DNA from: UBA8752 sp036159995
Lineage (GTDB): Bacteria > Bacteroidota > Bacteroidia > Flavobacteriales_D > Sanyastnellaceae
Assembly (NCBI GenBank): GCA_036159995.1
Contig: JAYYEI010000075.1
Coordinates: forward strand, 1-6,218
Direction of reading: 5' to 3'
DNA length: 6,218 bases
The translations under genes were made by a program, and so were the position numbers. This document shows, in pieces, positions 1 through 5,558 of this stretch. The notes under the pieces were generated by a model that was not told the origin of the DNA, did not search any database, and saw only the letters and a program-made list of their open reading frames with translations. How positions within the stretch are numbered: the first letter of the stretch is position 1; each line of letters starts with the position of its first letter.

Positions 1-257
1 TCGAAAGCCAGCTTCAGGGTTGTGGTTCCATTGAATCTTGTGGGTGTGTGGGGTCGATTGGTGACCACCCACTTCAACGCGTCGGCATAGGCCGTGATGC
101 TGGCGCGCTTGCTCGGCCAATCGGGATGAACGAGGACAAACTGGGGTCGACCATATTCTTGCTTCGAGGCCCTGACCGACTTGCGGAAGCGCAGCTCCTT
201 GCCGATGCGCTCCAGCAAGGGCATGCGTTCCGGGTAGTCGTTGGAGAAGAAGGCCAT
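1..257 (-). CDS. Unrecognised protein, N-terminal part (cut by window edge)
   Basis: An open frame runs leftwards from an ATG at 257-255 to the edge of the window without a stop, giving about 85 residues that begin MAFFSNDYPERMPLLERIGK. The early codons end mostly in G or C, as in the neighbouring genes, which supports real coding. The visible part is charged and soluble-looking, with no signal peptide or membrane segment. It has an amphipathic Lys/Arg-rich start and then a hydrophobic strand followed by an HPDWPSKR stretch. I do not recognise the family. It starts 8 bp after the nth stop on the same strand, so it is probably co-transcribed with nth. There is no Shine-Dalgarno sequence before the ATG. 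The opposite-strand frame over 48-365 is read as a shadow. The frame is fairly secure; the function is unknown. Confidence 0.6.
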   Translation of the reverse strand, partial: MAFFSNDYPERMPLLERIGKELRFRKSVRASKQEYGRPQFVLVHPDWPSKRASITAYADALKWVVTNRPHTPTRFNGTTTLKLAF

Positions 258-265
258 CGGGCGCG

Positions 266-955
266 TTACTTCAGCTTGGCGATTTCCGACTTGCGGCCAA
301 TGGTGCGGGTGATGAAGTCGCGGTCGCGCTTGGGGCTGCGGGCCGGAGAGTACTCCCGACCGTAGAAGATGATCTGCAGGTGCAGCTTGTTCCAGCGGTC
401 TTCTGGGAACAAGCGCTTGGCGTCGCGCTCGGTCTGCTCGACATTCTTGCCGTTAGTGAAATTCCAGCGGTACATCAGGCGGTGAATGTGGGTGTCCACC
501 GGGAACGCCGGGACACCATACGCCTGGGACATGACCACCGATGCCGTTTTGTGGCCCACGCCGGGAAGGCGCTCCAAGGCTTCCATGTCCTGCGGAACCA
601 AGCCGTCATGTTCATCCATCAGGATTTCGCTCAGGCGCACAATGGCCTTGGACTTTTGAGGGCTCAGGCCACACGGGCGGATGATCTCCCGCACCTCGTC
701 CACGGGCACGGTGCGCATGTGCTTTGGATTGTCCGCCCGGGCAAACAAAGCCGGCGTCACTGTATTGACTCGTTCGTCTGTGCATTGGGCACTGAGCAAC
801 ACCGCCACCAGCAACGTGTACGGGTCGGTGTGGTCCAACGGAACCGGCACGACCGGGTAGAGCCGCTCGAGTTCATCCATCACCCATTGCACACGGGCCG
901 ACTTTGTCGACAAATCGGGGAGGGGAAGCGGGGACGCGATGACGGTTTCGGACAT
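266..955 (-). CDS. nth: Endonuclease III-type DNA glycosylase/AP lyase without Fe-S cluster cysteines
   Basis: This is a 229-residue base-excision-repair enzyme of the HhH-GPD superfamily. It should remove oxidised pyrimidines and cleave the resulting abasic site. The fold is clear. A helical start leads to LLSAQCTD (54-60). The helix-hairpin-helix is LPGVGHKTA (130-138), with catalytic Lys136, and catalytic Asp154 lies in VDTHIHR. The Lys-Asp spacing of 18 equals that of E. coli Nth (K120/D138). The odd part is the C-terminus. E. coli Nth has four cysteines there that hold a [4Fe-4S] cluster; this protein has REYSPARSPKRDRDF and no cysteine after residue 95. From memory, similar cluster-less tails occur in other Flavobacteriia, so this may be a lineage trait and not damage. 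The ATG at 955 is chosen because it gives a normal-length N-terminus; the frame stays open upstream, but that part is antisense to nrnA. The gene diverges from nrnA and is probably followed in one transcript by the partial gene at 1-257. Confidence 0.93.
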   Translation of the reverse strand: MSETVIASPLPLPDLSTKSARVQWVMDELERLYPVVPVPLDHTDPYTLLVAVLLSAQCTDERVNTVTPALFARADNPKHMRTVPVDEVREIIRPCGLSPQKSKAIVRLSEILMDEHDGLVPQDMEALERLPGVGHKTASVVMSQAYGVPAFPVDTHIHRLMYRWNFTNGKNVEQTERDAKRLFPEDRWNKLHLQIIFYGREYSPARSPKRDRDFITRTIGRKSEIAKLK

Positions 956-979
956 GGCCGCAAGGTATCTTCGCTTCAC
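956..979. promoter_or_regulatory. Divergent nth / nrnA start region with back-to-back -7-like elements
   Basis: Only 24 bp separate the nth ATG (955) from the first possible nrnA ATG (980). The plus strand carries TATCTTCG at 966-973 and the minus strand carries TACCTTGC at 967-960. Each is one mismatch from the Bacteroidota -7 consensus TAnnTTTG. Used as promoters they would start transcription at or next to the ATGs, giving leaderless or nearly leaderless mRNAs; with the second nrnA ATG (1007) the leader would be about 28 nt. No well-spaced -33 TTTG is visible for either. This is a weak motif-based call. Confidence 0.25.
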
Positions 980-2041
980 ATGACTGCACCGCAATCCGTC
1001 CATAGCATGGTGGACGTTTCCGATCTGGTCGAATTCCAGCGTCACCTTGACGGGGCCCACCACATCGCCATCACCAGCCACCGGTCGCCCGACGCCGACG
1101 CCGTCGGCACGTCGCTCGCCCTGGCCCGCTACCTGCGTTCCACCGGAAAGGAGGTGACCTGCCTGCTGCCCGACGCGCCGGACGAGGCCCTCGATTGGAT
1201 GGAGGGCGTGGAGGACATCTTGATTTTCGACCGGGATCCGGGCAAGGCGCAAGAAACCCTGCACCGGGCAGACGTCCTGTTCGCCTTGGACTACAATGGA
1301 CTCAAGCGCCTGGGGCCGATGAAGGATGCCGCGGAGTCCGCCACGGGTACCTGGCTCATGGTGGACCACCACATGGGACCCGAAGACTTCCCGACGGCCA
1401 AGGTCCACGACGCTCGGTGCAGCTCTACCGCAGAATTGCTCTGGGGCGTCATCGCCGGCCTGGGAGGCAAGGAGGTCGTCGACGCCACGATGGCCGGACT
1501 GCTGTACGCCGGCATGATGACCGACACAGGAAGCTTTCGCTTCAACTCTGTCTCGGCCGAGACCCACCGCGTGGTGGCTGCCATGATGGACCAGGGACTG
1601 AACCACACCACTGTTCATGAGGCCATTTTTGGCGAGCAGCCAATGGACCGCATGCAACTGCACGCTTTTGCCGTTGTAGAACGTATGGAGGTCTATCCCG
1701 AATTCCAGACCGCGTTCGTCCACCTCACTGCAGAGGACATGGAGCGGTTCCACTACCGCCCTGGCTACACGGAAGGGTTGGTCAACAAGGCCCTTGGCAT
1801 CGCCGGGGTCAAGGTGGCTGTCTTCGCCAAGCAATCCTCGGACCGCGTCAAGATGAGCTTCCGGTCAGTGGGCCAATTCAGCGTGCGCGATTTCGCCGAA
1901 AAGCACTTCGATGGTGGGGGCCACCACAATGCCGCTGGCGGCGCCTCGAACGAATCGATTGGTGTGGTCATGGCTCGGCTCCGGGGCCTGCTTCCGGAAA
2001 TCGCAGCCGGCATCGCAGCCGCAGAAGAACCGGGCGCCTGA
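980..2041 (+). CDS. nrnA: DHH/DHHA1 phosphoesterase, NrnA-type oligoribonuclease / pAp phosphatase
   Basis: This is a 353-residue cytoplasmic metal-dependent phosphoesterase. Members of the family degrade very short RNA oligonucleotides and dephosphorylate 3'-phosphoadenosine 5'-phosphate. All the metal-binding motifs are present: SHRSPDADAVG (His34, Asp38, Asp40), Asp104 in FALDYNG, the defining VDHH (129-131) and MMTDTGSF (Asp182). The C-terminal DHHA1 substrate domain has the glycine-rich DGGGHHNAAGG near 311-321. The start is not certain. ATG 980 gives 353 residues, while ATG 1007 gives 344 and an N-terminus closer to the usual family length; neither has a Shine-Dalgarno sequence. It is the first gene of a three-gene operon; its TGA overlaps the next ATG by one base. 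Which substrate dominates (nanoRNA, pAp or a cyclic-dinucleotide product) cannot be decided from sequence. Confidence 0.92.
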   Translation: MTAPQSVHSMVDVSDLVEFQRHLDGAHHIAITSHRSPDADAVGTSLALARYLRSTGKEVTCLLPDAPDEALDWMEGVEDILIFDRDPGKAQETLHRADVLFALDYNGLKRLGPMKDAAESATGTWLMVDHHMGPEDFPTAKVHDARCSSTAELLWGVIAGLGGKEVVDATMAGLLYAGMMTDTGSFRFNSVSAETHRVVAAMMDQGLNHTTVHEAIFGEQPMDRMQLHAFAVVERMEVYPEFQTAFVHLTAEDMERFHYRPGYTEGLVNKALGIAGVKVAVFAKQSSDRVKMSFRSVGQFSVRDFAEKHFDGGGHHNAAGGASNESIGVVMARLRGLLPEIAAGIAAAEEPGA

Positions 2042-2598
2042 TGATGCGGCCGGTCCCGATCGGCATCGCATTGTCCGCCGCCATCCTGTTCGCGGGTTGC
2101 ATCGGATGTGGCCATGACCAACCCCTGCCGGACAGGACCACCAAAGACACTCCGTCCAAACAGGACCTGCTCGAATTCCATCGCCTGCGGGCCCTCACCC
2201 TGGACAGTCTGATTGACCGGGAAACCGCGGAGTGGGGGAGTGTTTTCCGTTCTGGCACCGGCATCCGCTCAGAGCGGTTGGATTCCATTCCGGGCTCCCC
2301 GGCCGTGTCCGAATTGGCAGAAGGCACCGTCCTCGAGTTGCACCATCGGTTGTCCCTCCTTGACGGAACCGACATCACCACTTGGCAACAGGACGGCCCG
2401 ATGGCCTTTGAGCCAGGAAGCACCGACCTGCCTTCCGGGTTCCATGAACTCATCGGCAACGCCTACATCGGCGACAGCGTGCGCGCCCTGATTCCCCCGG
2501 TTCGGGCCTGGGGCATGTCCGGTCTCCCTCCCGACATCCCACAGGAAGCCGTGATTTCCGTCCACCTCCGGATCGGCCTCTATCAGCGGCCTGCATGA
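2041..2598 (+). CDS. GldI-like FKBP-type peptidyl-prolyl isomerase lipoprotein
   Basis: This 185-residue protein is probably exported and lipid-anchored. A short positively charged start and a hydrophobic core lead to a lipobox-like FAGC with Cys20 as the likely lipidated residue. Residues 40-80 form a charged helical linker, and an FKBP domain covers about 94-179. Recognisable FKBP landmarks are LLDGTD, PSGFHELIG, GDSVRALIPPVRAWG and a terminal strand after DIPQEAV. Length, lipobox, linker helix and position after nrnA match GldI, an FKBP lipoprotein needed for gliding motility in Flavobacterium. Active-site positions have drifted: compared with FKBP12, Asp37 is Thr, Ile56 is Pro131, Trp59 is Phe134 and Tyr82 is Trp157, so catalysis may be weak. 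The start ATG overlaps the nrnA stop (TGATG), suggesting translational coupling; a second ATG follows at once (2044). The FKBP fold is well supported; the GldI assignment is by resemblance and context. Confidence 0.8.
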   Translation: MMRPVPIGIALSAAILFAGCIGCGHDQPLPDRTTKDTPSKQDLLEFHRLRALTLDSLIDRETAEWGSVFRSGTGIRSERLDSIPGSPAVSELAEGTVLELHHRLSLLDGTDITTWQQDGPMAFEPGSTDLPSGFHELIGNAYIGDSVRALIPPVRAWGMSGLPPDIPQEAVISVHLRIGLYQRPA

Positions 2599-3344
2599 GA
2601 CCGACCCCGCCCATCACCGGGTGGCTCATCGCCCTCCTTTTCCTGTGGGGCTGTCGCCCGTCGACACCTCCACCGTGGACGCTCATTGAATTGGGCAATG
2701 GCTCCGTTGCAGAGGCCATGATCAATGGGTGGATTGCGGCAGAAGTAGACCAAGAGATCCACTGGCTTCGACGGGATGAGGACAACAATCTCGCCACCTT
2801 GGCCCGTGATCTCCATTCCCTCCCCGATATCGCCTGCGGAGACCTCATTCGATTGTCCCCGGCAGACCTTCCGCTGTCCATCCAAGATGCCTTTGGCTGG
2901 CGAGGGAGAGTCGACAGCATGACAGTCCGCTGGCATTGCCATGACCAGAACAGCCTCTCCCGATTCTTCCAGGAAGAGATGGGCCGGGATTCCGCCTTTC
3001 CCAGTGTGCTCGAGCAGGAGTGGATTCATCTGCTCCGGATGCAACTTCCCGACGAGCGTTCCCATGGGGGACAAGACATTCGAGCCGGAGAGGAGGTGAC
3101 CCTGTCCATTTCCACCACCCGGGCCGATGGTCGCCCCCTGAAACCGCAGACCGTCTCCGTTACGTTCAACATGGGAGACGCCGATCAGGTGGTGCCCGCC
3201 ATCGAGAGGGAACTGAGCCGCACTCGATCCAACAGCCAATGGACCGTGTGGGCCAATTCAGCGGACGCCTTTGGAGAGGAAGCGCATCCCGAACTCGGGT
3301 TGCCACCGCACATGCCACTCCGGTTCACGGTCCGGGTGGAGTAA
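2595..3344 (+). CDS. Lipoprotein with two diverged FKBP-like modules
   Basis: This is a 249-residue predicted lipoprotein. The signal peptide ends in the lipobox LWGC (Cys20), followed by a Pro-rich linker. The C-terminal module (about 163-249) follows the FKBP pattern: GEEVTLSISTTRADGR, a strand, DQVVPAIEREL where active FKBPs have VIxGW, then SADAFGEE where they have AYGxx, and LPPHMPLRFTVRVE as the last strand. An earlier stretch (about 65-115), with CGDLIRLSPADLPL and DSMTVRWHC, looks like the second half of another FKBP module. The connecting segment with FFQEEMGRD is like the linkers in tandem-FKBP proteins of Bacteroidota. Key residues are replaced in the C-terminal module (Asp37 to Lys, Trp59 to Ile, Tyr82 to Phe), so it is more likely a binding or chaperone domain than an efficient isomerase. 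The ATG overlaps the preceding stop by 4 bases (ATGA), so the two lipoproteins are probably made together. Confidence 0.75.
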   Translation: MRPTPPITGWLIALLFLWGCRPSTPPPWTLIELGNGSVAEAMINGWIAAEVDQEIHWLRRDEDNNLATLARDLHSLPDIACGDLIRLSPADLPLSIQDAFGWRGRVDSMTVRWHCHDQNSLSRFFQEEMGRDSAFPSVLEQEWIHLLRMQLPDERSHGGQDIRAGEEVTLSISTTRADGRPLKPQTVSVTFNMGDADQVVPAIERELSRTRSNSQWTVWANSADAFGEEAHPELGLPPHMPLRFTVRVE

Positions 3345-3348
3345 ATGC

Positions 3349-3798
3349 TCAAGAAGGGAAATCAGAGGCCAACTGGGCTTCCGCCGCTTCCCGGACCTGC
3401 TCTCGCACCAGCGCAAAACCGTCCTCGCCTCCATAGTAGGGATCGGGCACTTCGGCTCCTGACGGGTCGAACAAGGCCACCTTTTCGCGCTCTTCTTCGG
3501 AACGCGCCAGGGACAGGACATCGGCCAGGTTGGCGCGGTCCATCACGAGGATGCGGTCGAACTTCTGAAAGTCAGCCCGAACGAACTTCCGGGAGCGCTG
3601 GCCCGAAATGTCAATGTCAACAGTCCGCATGGTCGCCACACTGCGGCGGTCTGGCGGGTCGCCGGCATGATAGCCTGAGGTGCCGGCGCTGTCCACCTTG
3701 ACCCGAAGGCCCCGCACCATGGCGGCATGCCGAATCCAGCCCTCACCAATGGGCGAGCGACAGATGTTGCCTAGGCAAACGACGAGATAACGGGTCAC
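3349..3798 (-). CDS. Low-molecular-weight protein-tyrosine-phosphatase
   Basis: This is a 149-residue cytoplasmic phosphatase of the LMW-PTP family, close to the usual ~150-160 length. The P-loop is CLGNICRSP, with nucleophile Cys8 and phosphate-binding Arg14 (C-X5-R). A second cysteine, Cys13, lies inside the loop, and neighbouring cysteines are used for redox protection in some family members. SAGTSGYHAGDPPD (37-50) is the conserved second segment. The general acid is Asp119 in DPYYGG (119-124). The start is a GTG at 3798; the P-loop is only seven residues in, so a later start would remove it. It lies 13 bp after the dnaA stop on the same strand with no terminator between, so it is likely co-transcribed with dnaA. 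This pairing is, from memory, recurrent in Flavobacteriia. Substrates could be tyrosine kinases of polysaccharide export or arginine-phosphorylated proteins; the sequence does not tell. Confidence 0.92.
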   Translation of the reverse strand: MTRYLVVCLGNICRSPIGEGWIRHAAMVRGLRVKVDSAGTSGYHAGDPPDRRSVATMRTVDIDISGQRSRKFVRADFQKFDRILVMDRANLADVLSLARSEEEREKVALFDPSGAEVPDPYYGGEDGFALVREQVREAAEAQLASDFPS

Positions 3799-3811
3799 GA
3801 CAGGAGGGAGG

Positions 3812-5242
3812 TCAGCTGACGTTCAGCTTCTTCTCCAGATCCTCGAGGTACTTGCGGAAGTGCTTGTCCGTCTCGCTCAGATTGTTGACCGTTCGACAAG
3901 CGTGGAGCACAGTGGCGTGGTCCTTTCCGCCGCAGTGCAAACCGATGTTGGCCAGCGAACTCTTGGTCATCTTCTTGGCGAAGTACATCGCGATCTGACG
4001 GGCCTGGACGATTTCGCGCTTCCGGGTCTTGGACTTGAGGAGCTCGATCGGCAGGTCGAAGTAATCGCACACCACCTTTTGGATGTAATCAATGCTGACC
4101 TCGCGGGCGGTATTCTTGACGAACTTGTCAATCATCTGCTTCGCCAGCTCGAGCGTGACCGCCTTGCGGTTCAGGCTACTCTGGGCGATGAGGCTGATAA
4201 GGGCACCCTCCAGCTCGCGGATGTTCGTGTTGATCGAGTAAGCCAGGTACTCCATGACCTCGCGCGGCAACTCGATGCCATCGGCGTACATCTTCTTTTC
4301 GAGGATGGCCATCCGCGTCTCGAGGCTAGGCACTTGCACATCTGCGCTGAGGCCCCACTTGAAGCGGGAGAGGAGGCGCTGCTCCATGCCCTGCATTTCC
4401 ACCGGCGGCTTGTCGCTGGTCAGGACAATCTGCTTGCCCGTCTGGTGGAGGTGGTTGAAGATGTGGAAGAACACGTCCTGCGTCTTCTCCTTGCCACTGA
4501 AGAACTGCACGTCGTCCACGATGAGGACGTCCATGAGCTGGTAGAAGTGGGAGAAGTCGTTGACACTGTTGTTCCGCACCGCGTCGATGAACTGGTGCGT
4601 GAACTTTTCCGAGTTGACGTAGAGGACCGTCTTCTCCGGGAAGCGGTTCTTGATTTCAATTCCGATCGCGTGGGCAAGGTGGGTCTTTCCGAGGCCAACC
4701 GGGCTGTAGATGAGCAGCGGGTTAAACGCCGTGCCACCGGGCTTCTGGGCCACAGCAAATCCAGCACTGCGCGCCAAACGGTTGCTCTCTCCCTCAATGA
4801 AGTTCTCGAAGCTGTACTTCGGATTGAGGTTGGAGTCGATGTTGAGCTTCTTGAGGCCCGGAATCACAAAGGGATTCTTGATGGGGGCTTCAGCGCCGTC
4901 CATCGGCATCTGGACCGACCGATTGCGCACCGCAGCATTGTGCGACGTCGGCAATTTGACAGTGTAGGGAGAGGTGCCAGCCGCCGGCTGCTCCATGATG
5001 ATGGAGTATTCCAACCGGGCCTCCTTTCCCAGCTCCTTTCCGATGGACTTGCGCAGCAGGTCCACATAGTGCTCTTCGAGCCACTCGTAAAAGAATTGGG
5101 AAGGGACCTGGATGGTCAGGACGGCATCCTCCAGCTTGACCGCTTTGATCGGAATGAACCACGTCTTGAAAGCCTGGGCGCTGACATTGTCTTCGATGAA
5201 GGAGAGGCAGTTTGCCCAGACACTTTCGTGATTCAGGTTCAT
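3812..5242 (-). CDS. dnaA: Chromosomal replication initiator protein DnaA
   Basis: This is the 476-residue AAA+ initiator that binds oriC and opens the origin for helicase loading. Domain I (1-82) has the Bacteroidota-style VWANCLSFIEDNV start and the strongly conserved FFYEWLEEHYV. Domain II is a short variable linker (about 83-140). Domain III has Walker A SPVGLGKT (180-187), Walker B VLIVDDVQF (239-247), the Arg-finger segment LLSRF (291-294, Arg293) and sensor 2 NIRELEGAL (Arg342). Domain IV, the DNA-binding domain, carries the DnaA signature GGKDHATVLHA (438-448). The first P-loop glycine is replaced by Ser180 (codon AGC at 4705-4703). The start at 5242 is chosen because domain I begins there; the frame stays open to 5422, but the extra 60 codons have no DnaA character and overlap the promoter region. 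There is no Shine-Dalgarno sequence. The LMW-PTP gene follows after 13 bp. Confidence 0.97.
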   Translation of the reverse strand: MNLNHESVWANCLSFIEDNVSAQAFKTWFIPIKAVKLEDAVLTIQVPSQFFYEWLEEHYVDLLRKSIGKELGKEARLEYSIIMEQPAAGTSPYTVKLPTSHNAAVRNRSVQMPMDGAEAPIKNPFVIPGLKKLNIDSNLNPKYSFENFIEGESNRLARSAGFAVAQKPGGTAFNPLLIYSPVGLGKTHLAHAIGIEIKNRFPEKTVLYVNSEKFTHQFIDAVRNNSVNDFSHFYQLMDVLIVDDVQFFSGKEKTQDVFFHIFNHLHQTGKQIVLTSDKPPVEMQGMEQRLLSRFKWGLSADVQVPSLETRMAILEKKMYADGIELPREVMEYLAYSINTNIRELEGALISLIAQSSLNRKAVTLELAKQMIDKFVKNTAREVSIDYIQKVVCDYFDLPIELLKSKTRKREIVQARQIAMYFAKKMTKSSLANIGLHCGGKDHATVLHACRTVNNLSETDKHFRKYLEDLEKKLNVS

Positions 5243-5312
5243 TCTGGTGAGGTATAAAGGTTGCGTCGTTTCCGCCGAGTCTTCACCCGACGATTTCCCG
5301 AGAGGGAGAAGG

Positions 5313-5343
5313 CAAATATTCCCGCTACTCTCGATAAAAAAAA
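5313..5343 (-). promoter_or_regulatory. Candidate dnaA promoter (Bacteroidota type)
   Basis: Read on the minus strand, AATATTTG (5320-5313) differs by one base from the Bacteroidota -7 element TAnnTTTG. About 19 bp upstream lies a run of eight T (5343-5336), which can supply a TTTG-like -33 element with one mismatch. Transcription would begin near 5307, giving a leader of about 65 nt before the dnaA ATG. This is the best-placed candidate in the dnaA upstream region, but the match is imperfect. Confidence 0.35.
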
Positions 5344-5387
5344 GTGATTTGCCCCTTGACTTTTTGGAAAGTGCATTTCTGACTTTC
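5339..5387. repeat. Clustered AAAGT/ACTTT inverted repeats upstream of dnaA
   Basis: Two imperfectly spaced inverted repeats lie side by side. AAAAAGT (5339-5345) pairs with ACTTTTT (5359-5365) across 13 nt. GAAAGT (5367-5372) pairs with ACTTTC (5382-5387) across 9 nt. The four half-sites alternate in orientation and lie at, and just upstream of, the candidate -33 element of the dnaA promoter. They could be operator half-sites, part of a curved A-tract upstream element, or chance in AT-rich DNA. Confidence 0.4.
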
Positions 5388-5558
5388 TCGAACAGCGCGA
5401 CCCCAAAAACATCGCCTGCCATTCCACCCCACTCGACGACGAAAAAGACCCGCTCGTCCCATTTTCAACCATCATGTGGTCTGTCGGAGAATTCTGACAA
5501 AATCACAACTCTCGAGGACCAATCCTACACATCAGCCACGAGACAGGTTGGCACACCG

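Larger units (their letters stand above)
5243..5558. other. Non-coding region upstream of dnaA
   Basis: A 316-bp stretch separates the stop of the glycosyltransferase (5559) from the dnaA start (5242), both on the minus strand. It is clearly richer in A and T than the genes, mainly between 5310 and 5390. It holds a likely dnaA promoter and a cluster of AAAGT/ACTTT half-sites (listed separately). I find no good match to the DnaA box TTATCCACA on either strand, no strong GC-rich hairpin followed by a T-tract after the glycosyltransferase, and no convincing small gene. Short open frames crossing it (plus strand 5247-5597, minus strand 5239-5475) are low-complexity and carry no recognisable domain. 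Confidence 0.7.

Noticed and set aside
48..365. 105-codon plus-strand open frame at the left edge
   Set aside because: It is antisense to the partial minus-strand gene and the nth end, and has no recognisable family.
380..979. Upstream extension of the nrnA frame on the plus strand
   Set aside because: The extra 200 codons are antisense to nth, carry no recognisable domain, and NrnA proteins normally begin close to the first metal-binding motif.
956..1834. Upstream extension of the nth frame on the minus strand, antisense to nrnA
   Set aside because: The frame stays open to 1834, but the sequence has no domain character and lies opposite the clearly real DHH phosphoesterase; only the Nth part from 955 is supported.
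3860..5257. 465-codon plus-strand open frame opposite dnaA
   Set aside because: It is a typical GC-rich shadow frame, rich in Leu, Val, Arg, Asp and Glu with no motif, fully antisense to a definite dnaA.
5243..5422. 60-residue N-terminal extension of DnaA
   Set aside because: It has no resemblance to DnaA; domain I begins exactly at the Met encoded at 5242, and the extension would cover the promoter-like region.
5482..5499. Hairpin TGTCGGA-GAAT-TCTGACA as terminator of the glycosyltransferase
   Set aside because: The stem is short, has a G-T pair on one strand (an A-C mismatch on the strand that would be transcribed), and no T-tract follows in the needed direction.
5243..5558. oriC next to dnaA
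   Set aside because: The stretch is AT-richer, but I find no cluster of TTATCCACA-like boxes on either strand, and the origin in Bacteroidota is often not beside dnaA.
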